From Spirosoma linguale DSM 74 (GTDB taxonomy: Bacteria; Bacteroidota; Bacteroidia; Cytophagales; Spirosomataceae): a stretch of DNA of 64,000 bases. A model generated the notes under the pieces. That model searched no databases. It had not been told where the DNA came from and saw nothing but the letters and a program-made list of their open reading frames with translations. Every line of letters starts with the position of its first letter. Within the stretch, counting starts at the first letter, position 1. Below, in pieces: positions 59,933-64,000 of this stretch. The stretch is taken from the NCBI GenBank assembly GCA_000024525.1, contig CP001769.1, forward strand, positions 4,435,001 to 4,499,000, written 5' to 3'. The position numbers and the translations under genes were made by a program.

Positions 59933-60005
59933 TAGGGTAGGCCGGATTCGAACCGACGACCACTTGGTCCCAAACCAAGTGCGCTACCAGCTGCGCTACT
60001 ACCCT
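59933..60005 (-). tRNA. tRNA-Pro (TGG anticodon)
   Basis: 73 nt. Acceptor AGGGTAG/CTACCCT; anticodon arm CTTGG-TTTGGGA-CCAAG gives TGG; T-arm CGGTTCGAATCCG. First gene of the cluster on its strand. Confidence 0.9.
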
Positions 60006-60018
60006 GAGTAAATAGAAA

Positions 60019-60050
60019 AAGCCCCTACCGTTTATATCCGGTAGGGGCTT
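60019..60050 (-). terminator. Rho-independent terminator before the tRNA cluster
   Basis: Perfect 12-bp stem AAGCCCCTACCG with its complement and an 8-nt loop. On the minus strand it is followed by TTTTTC, so it ends a minus-strand transcript coming from above 60050 and may attenuate read-through into the tRNA genes. Confidence 0.75.
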
Positions 60051-60074
60051 CCTATATAAAAAGTCTTTTGAACC

Positions 60075-60152
60075 TTAGTCAATAGCTATACCCCCACCTT
60101 GCCAATACTGACAGTTTTGCGGCTGAGGTTGATATTGATTCCGTTTGTTCAT
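60075..60152 (-). CDS. 25-residue peptide gene (leaderless mini-gene candidate)
   Basis: The ORF reads NKRNQYQPQPQNCQYWQGGG then IAID after the initial Met. TAACTTTG (60157-60164 on the minus strand), an exact match to the -7 motif, ends 4 bases before the ATG, so the transcript would be leaderless or nearly so. A strong terminator follows 24 bases after the stop. Composition is Gln-rich with one Cys, one Trp and a Gly-Gly-Gly near the end. It could also be a non-coding leader of the tRNA operon. I recognise no family. Confidence 0.45.
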   Translation of the reverse strand: MNKRNQYQPQPQNCQYWQGGGIAID

Positions 60153-60156
60153 GGCC

Positions 60157-60164
60157 CAAAGTTA
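60157..60164 (-). promoter_or_regulatory. -7 box upstream of mini-gene and tRNA cluster
   Basis: TAACTTTG on the minus strand. A TTTTG lies only about 10 bases further up, so the -33 element is uncertain. No other promoter-like sequence lies between here and tRNA-Pro. Confidence 0.45.
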
Positions 60165-60332
60165 AATAAAATTTCAAAATAAACCAGCCTTTATAAGAAA
60201 GTGTTTTTTAACATTTGTCAAACATAGTCCGTCGCAAACGTGACTAAGAAAGTACAAACAGCAAGCCGAATTCTAAGTGGATCGACACTTCCAAATGGTG
60301 GATATTATATGAAACTGCTAATGCACCCCTAT

Positions 60333-60405
60333 TCTCAAAATACGCTCCTATGCAAGACAATTGAGCTTACATGCGTCTGCCTCTTCATTGGGGCGTTTTG
60401 TGGGA
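60333..60405 (+). repeat. dispersed repeat, core
   Basis: TCTCAAAATACGCTCCTATG, CAAGACAATTGAGCTTACAT, GCGTCTGCCTCTTCATTGGG and GCGTTTTGTGGGACC. Same position relative to the kinase gene as the copy at 38549. Confidence 0.65.
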
Positions 60406-60467
60406 CCCTTCATTGGTAGAGTCAGTTCGATTAAAACCACTTATCTCTGTTTATATCAGTAAGACTA

Positions 60468-60506
60468 TAGACTAGAAAAATTTAGCTTAAATTGCCTACT
60501 AGTCTA
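60468..60506. promoter_or_regulatory. inverted repeat in the kinase leader
   Basis: TAGACTAG (60468-60475) and CTAGTCTA (60499-60506) just upstream of the kinase start. Equivalent to 38688-38726 with complementary base changes in both arms. Confidence 0.5.
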
Positions 60507-60519
60507 CAACAAGTTTTCT

Positions 60520-63456
60520 ATGAACGGCCATCAACCGCCTTCCGATACGCCTGCTAATCTGACCCAGCGACTTAATATTGATTTTGCCCTCCAGGCGGCT
60601 GGTCTGGGCGTTTGGGAATTTGACCCGGTTACTAAACAAGTTCGCTGGGATGACCGATGCCGGCAGTTATATGGGGTGGCTAAAAACAATCAGATTACCT
60701 ATGAGCAAGCCATCCAGTATATCCATCCCGACGATCAGGCTCGTGTGGATCAGGCCGTTCAACAGGCGCTCTCGGTTGAGTCGAACGGACAATATGACGT
60801 GACCTACCGAACGGTGGGGGCCGATGATGGCCTGCTCCGCTGGGTTCGGTTCATGGGTAAAGCTGAGTCTACTCCCGCCGGGCGGGTCTACCGCTTTGCG
60901 GGCGTGGCCCAGGAGGTCACCCAGCAGGTACTGGCTCGTCAACAACTGGAAGACAGCGAAGCCCGTTTTCGCTCCCTGATCGAAGAAGCCCCCATCGCCA
61001 CCTGTTTGTTTGTGGGACGGGAGCTACGCATTGACCTAGCCAACCAACCGATGATTGACATCTGGGGCAAAGGCCGGTCGGTGTTCGGCAAGCCCTTAAG
61101 CGAGGCACTGCCCGAATTAACCGGACAGCCGTTTTTGGCCATCCTGGATGAGGTATTCACTACCGGTATCGCCTATGAAGCGAAGGCCGCCCGGGCGGAG
61201 ATAGAAGTGGATGGCGTGATGGGTAACTACTATTTTGACTTCACCTACAAGCCCCAGCGGAATGCCAATGGGAGCGTCTATGCCATCATCGACATGGCCA
61301 TTGATGTAACCGATCAGGTACTGGCCCGCCAGCAGCTGGAAGCCAGTGAGGCTCGCTACCGGCTTCTATCATCTGAATTAGAAACACTGGTGCAACAACG
61401 GACCCAGGAATTAACGGCCAGTGAAGCCTTTGCCCGTAACCTATTCCAAAACTCACCCGTGGCCAATCTGGTATTGGTAGGACAGGATATGATTATCCAA
61501 ACCATCAATGAGGGGATGCTCCACATGTTGGGCCGGGACCAATCCATCATTGGTCAGCCCTTAATGAGTGCGCTGCCCGAGTTAGAATCCACCCCCCTAC
61601 TGGATCGCCTGCGGCAAGTGCTGAAGAGTGGAGAGGTGTATCATCAACCTGAAGAACAGATTGATCTGATCCGCTTTGAGCGGCCCTATACGGGCTACTT
61701 TCATTACATTTACACGCCCCTAACCGATGCAACCAGCCAACGCATGGGTGTGGTGGTGACCGCTATCGAAGTAACTACTCAGGTGCTGGCCCGCCAGCAC
61801 CTTGAGGAGGTGGAGGCCCGGTTGCGCACCATCATTACCAATCTGCCGTCGGCTACGGTCGTCTTTCGGGGGCGTGAGTTGGTGGTGGAAAGTCCAAGTA
61901 AATACTTCATCGACCTCATCGACCGGGGGCCCGACGTGGTCGGTAAGCCACTGGGTGAGCTGATGCCGGAACTGGAGAGCCAGTCGTACCTCAACATCCT
62001 GGACCAGGTCTACACCACCGGCCAGCCTTACCGGGCTTTTGGGGCGCCGGTTAGTATTCGTCAAGCAGACGGATCGACCGTACTCGACTACTTTGATCTG
62101 ATTTATACTCCTCTCTTCAACGCGCAGGGTCAGGTGTATGCCATTCTCAGCGTAGCCACCAACGTAACCGAGCAAATAAGGGCTCATCAACAAGTGGAAA
62201 GAAGTGAAACCGCTTTACGCAACGCCGTCGAACTAGCCGAATTGGGCCACTTTAGCGTCGATGTGGGGACCAACCTCATCACCGTATCCCCACGGGTAGC
62301 CGACTGGTTTGGCTTTGATGACGTAGTTGCCGATGCTCAATCGTTTATCGATGGCGTCGGCCAAAGCGACCGCCAGCTGGTAGCCACCCGTCTGGCTAAC
62401 GCTCTGCAACCGGGCTCTGACGGGCGCTATGATGTAGAACACTCCGTCATTCATGCCAAAACGGGTCACCAGATCATCCTACACGTCTTGGGCCAACTTT
62501 ACAAGAATGACGCTGGGCAAGTCCTGCGGCTAGAGGGCATTTGTCAGGACATCACTCCTCAACGCGAGCAACAAGCTGTCTTGGAGCAGCAAGTGCAGGA
62601 GCGAACCCAAGAGCTAGCCGCGGCTAATGAGGAACTAGCGGCCAGCAATGAGGAGTTAAGTGCAACCAACAAGGAGGTTCAGATCGGCAACCAAGCTCTG
62701 GAAACGGCTAACACCGACCTGTTACGCTCGAATCAGAACCTGGAGCAGTTCGCCTACATTGCCTCCCATGACCTGCAGGAGCCGCTGCGTAAGATCCAGC
62801 AGTTCGGTGATCTGCTCAAGAACCAATACGGCGACCACCTGGGCGATGGCCTGGCTTACCTGGAGCGTATGCAGACCGCAGCCAGTCGCATGTCGGTGTT
62901 GATCCGAGACTTGTTAGCTTTCTCGCGGATCTCCACCACGCAGGTGATTGCCCAACCCGTGGGGCTCAATCAGGTGGTGAGCCGGGTGTTGGACGCCTTA
63001 TCGGTCGTGGTGGAGGAAAGTGGGGCGCAGGTGGTTGTGACTAGCTTGCCGGTAGTGCCGGGGGATCGCTCCCAGTTGGACCAACTGTTTCAGAACCTGT
63101 TGTCCAACGCGGTCAAGTTTCGGCGTACCAACCCACTCGGGGAGCTGGTTACCCCTCAAATCAGTATTAAGGCCAGTCTGGTAGCCGAAAGCCAACTACC
63201 CCCTTCGGTACACCCTTCGCGGTATGCCCAAACCTATCACTGCATCGAGGTAGCCGACAACGGCATTGGCTTTAAGGAGAAGTATGTGGACCGCATGTTT
63301 CAGGTGTTTCAGCGGTTGCACGGCAAAAACGAATTTGCCGGTACAGGCATCGGGTTGGCCATTGTGCAGAAGGTGGTGACCAATCACGGGGGGGGCATCA
63401 CCGCGACGAGTGAGCCAGGCCAGGGGGCAACCTTTAGTGTGTACTTACCAGCCTAG
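60520..63456 (+). CDS. multi-PAS sensor histidine kinase, paralogue of 38740
   Basis: 978 residues, cytoplasmic. Five PAS-type domains in series: PAS_3-like at about 15-130 (VWEFDPVTKQVRWDDRCRQL), then about 150-275, 300-420, 430-550 (the one nearly the same as the second PAS of the paralogue: LPSATVVFRGRELVVE) and 560-690. A long coiled coil with AAANEELAASNEELSATNKE-type repeats precedes HisKA with His750 (YIASHDLQEPLRKI) and HATPase_c (NLLSNAVKFRRT, VADNGIGFKEK, GTGIGLAIVQK). It differs from the 38740 protein chiefly by two inserted PAS domains. Confidence 0.88.
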   Translation: MNGHQPPSDTPANLTQRLNIDFALQAAGLGVWEFDPVTKQVRWDDRCRQLYGVAKNNQITYEQAIQYIHPDDQARVDQAVQQALSVESNGQYDVTYRTVGADDGLLRWVRFMGKAESTPAGRVYRFAGVAQEVTQQVLARQQLEDSEARFRSLIEEAPIATCLFVGRELRIDLANQPMIDIWGKGRSVFGKPLSEALPELTGQPFLAILDEVFTTGIAYEAKAARAEIEVDGVMGNYYFDFTYKPQRNANGSVYAIIDMAIDVTDQVLARQQLEASEARYRLLSSELETLVQQRTQELTASEAFARNLFQNSPVANLVLVGQDMIIQTINEGMLHMLGRDQSIIGQPLMSALPELESTPLLDRLRQVLKSGEVYHQPEEQIDLIRFERPYTGYFHYIYTPLTDATSQRMGVVVTAIEVTTQVLARQHLEEVEARLRTIITNLPSATVVFRGRELVVESPSKYFIDLIDRGPDVVGKPLGELMPELESQSYLNILDQVYTTGQPYRAFGAPVSIRQADGSTVLDYFDLIYTPLFNAQGQVYAILSVATNVTEQIRAHQQVERSETALRNAVELAELGHFSVDVGTNLITVSPRVADWFGFDDVVADAQSFIDGVGQSDRQLVATRLANALQPGSDGRYDVEHSVIHAKTGHQIILHVLGQLYKNDAGQVLRLEGICQDITPQREQQAVLEQQVQERTQELAAANEELAASNEELSATNKEVQIGNQALETANTDLLRSNQNLEQFAYIASHDLQEPLRKIQQFGDLLKNQYGDHLGDGLAYLERMQTAASRMSVLIRDLLAFSRISTTQVIAQPVGLNQVVSRVLDALSVVVEESGAQVVVTSLPVVPGDRSQLDQLFQNLLSNAVKFRRTNPLGELVTPQISIKASLVAESQLPPSVHPSRYAQTYHCIEVADNGIGFKEKYVDRMFQVFQRLHGKNEFAGTGIGLAIVQKVVTNHGGGITATSEPGQGATFSVYLPA

Positions 63457-63503
63457 CCGGGCTAGCTTAAAGCACAACGAATTCAAAACTTGACAGGGCA
63501 GCA

Positions 63504-63824
63504 ATGAGACAATCAATCAGTTGGCAACAGCGCCGGGTAGAGTTGCTAAAGGCGCAGCTCCAGCAACGAAAGAACCTGCTGGTGGCTTTTAAGCAAGCTC
63601 AGGATGCTTTAAGGCAAGTGCACCAGGCCGAACGGGATGAGTTTTTGGCTACCATCCTCCTATCTGGTTTAACTCAGATTCACCTTCAGGTGAAACAAGC
63701 GGCAGAACAACAGCACCTAATAAATGAATTTGCTGACTTCAATCGGGCTATGCTCCAGTGCCGGAGGTGGGAAGAGCGCGCCTTGGCCCACCAGATTGAG
63801 CAGGAAAGGATTCGTCAGCAGTAG
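63504..63824 (+). CDS. small coiled-coil protein of unknown function
   Basis: 106 residues, almost entirely helical, rich in Gln, Glu and Arg (QQRRVELLKAQLQQRKNLLV, LAHQIEQERIRQQ). No signal peptide or motif. It begins 47 bp after the kinase stop on the same strand, so it may be co-transcribed. The frame has consistent coding character, but I cannot suggest a role. Confidence 0.5.
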   Translation: MRQSISWQQRRVELLKAQLQQRKNLLVAFKQAQDALRQVHQAERDEFLATILLSGLTQIHLQVKQAAEQQHLINEFADFNRAMLQCRRWEERALAHQIEQERIRQQ

Positions 63825-63968
63825 CCGGTTTAAATGAGGAGCAACTCTGATGAGTCGAACGGCTGGCGCTGTCTTAGCGGTACGCTTGTTGGCCCAAGGA
63901 TAAGGCACTCCCAAGGCAAACTAGACGTGGGACGAACCACTACAGTTTGTAAGCGCTCGGATATTTAT

Positions 63969-64000
63969 TCTCACAAATCGCTCCTAAATGAGAAGATAAA
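63969..64000 (+). repeat. dispersed repeat, cut by window end
   Basis: TCTCACAAATCGCTCCTAAA then TGAGAAGATAAA: the first hairpin of the repeat; the rest lies beyond the window. Confidence 0.55.

Larger units (their letters stand above)
60153..60519. other. divergent intergenic region with repeat copy and shared leader
   Basis: From left to right: the minus-strand promoter of the mini-gene, a dispersed-repeat copy (60333-60405), and a leader homologous to that of the 38740 kinase gene with an inverted repeat at 60468-60506. Confidence 0.5.

Overview
The window looks like a chromosome segment of a Bacteroidota bacterium, probably Cytophagales close to Spirosoma. This is an inference from: Bacteroidota-type promoters (TAnnTTTG at -7); families typical of the group (DUF4377, DUF5700, DUF6268, MacB/FtsX-type permeases without their ATPase, LytT/LytS pairs, large PAS histidine kinases); and a gene-rich core of moderate GC broken by AT-rich islands and transposable elements.

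Layout. 1-7.0 kb: two alpha/beta hydrolases, a PIN toxin-antitoxin pair, then a TetR regulator whose probable operator palindromes flank a four-gene redox/hydrolase operon (SDR, alpha/beta hydrolase, secreted EthD-like protein, zinc-free MDR oxidoreductase). 7.0-20 kb is accessory: a broken quinone oxidoreductase, an Xre/RES toxin-antitoxin pair, two IS3 elements (one decayed), an MFS sugar transporter, a secreted serine hydrolase, and an IS110 element split by an IS21 element with a 6-bp target duplication. 20-27 kb holds small secreted or unknown proteins, two MITE-like elements of different types, a nucleotidyltransferase module and a DUF5700 peptidase. 27.6-31.2 kb carries an FtsX-type permease and a second Xre/RES module.

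31.4-36.3 kb is the most interesting part. It is an AT-rich, five-gene minus-strand operon encoding a borosin-type backbone N-methyltransferase (OphMA/SonM family), a separate precursor-like protein ending in eleven tandem Glu-Val-x triplets, two 2-oxoglutarate/Fe(II) oxygenases and a GSCFA-domain hydrolase. It reads as a split-borosin RiPP pathway with extra tailoring enzymes, bounded on both sides by transposase remnants and repeat ends.

37-45 kb is signalling: a lone receiver, a DUF4377 lipoprotein and three histidine kinases. 45.5-57.6 kb is a minus-strand block of envelope genes: an RND efflux system (inner-membrane pump, adaptor, TolC-like channel), outer-membrane proteins, lipoproteins and a LytT/LytS two-component pair. 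58-60.2 kb is a minus-strand tRNA cluster (Gln, Gln, broken Trp, Cys, Tyr, Pro) interrupted by a second IS110 copy, with a possible 25-codon mini-gene upstream. 60.5-63.8 kb carries a second large PAS kinase paralogous to the one at 38.7 kb.

Across the whole window there are about 20 copies of one short non-coding element, all apparently in the same orientation. The fullest copy has about 24-bp terminal inverted repeats and a conserved core (TCTCA, CGCTCC, TGAGACGA, TCTGCTT, GGGCGTTTT). It behaves like a MITE and several copies sit exactly where genes are broken. All calls are by eye; no database search was possible.
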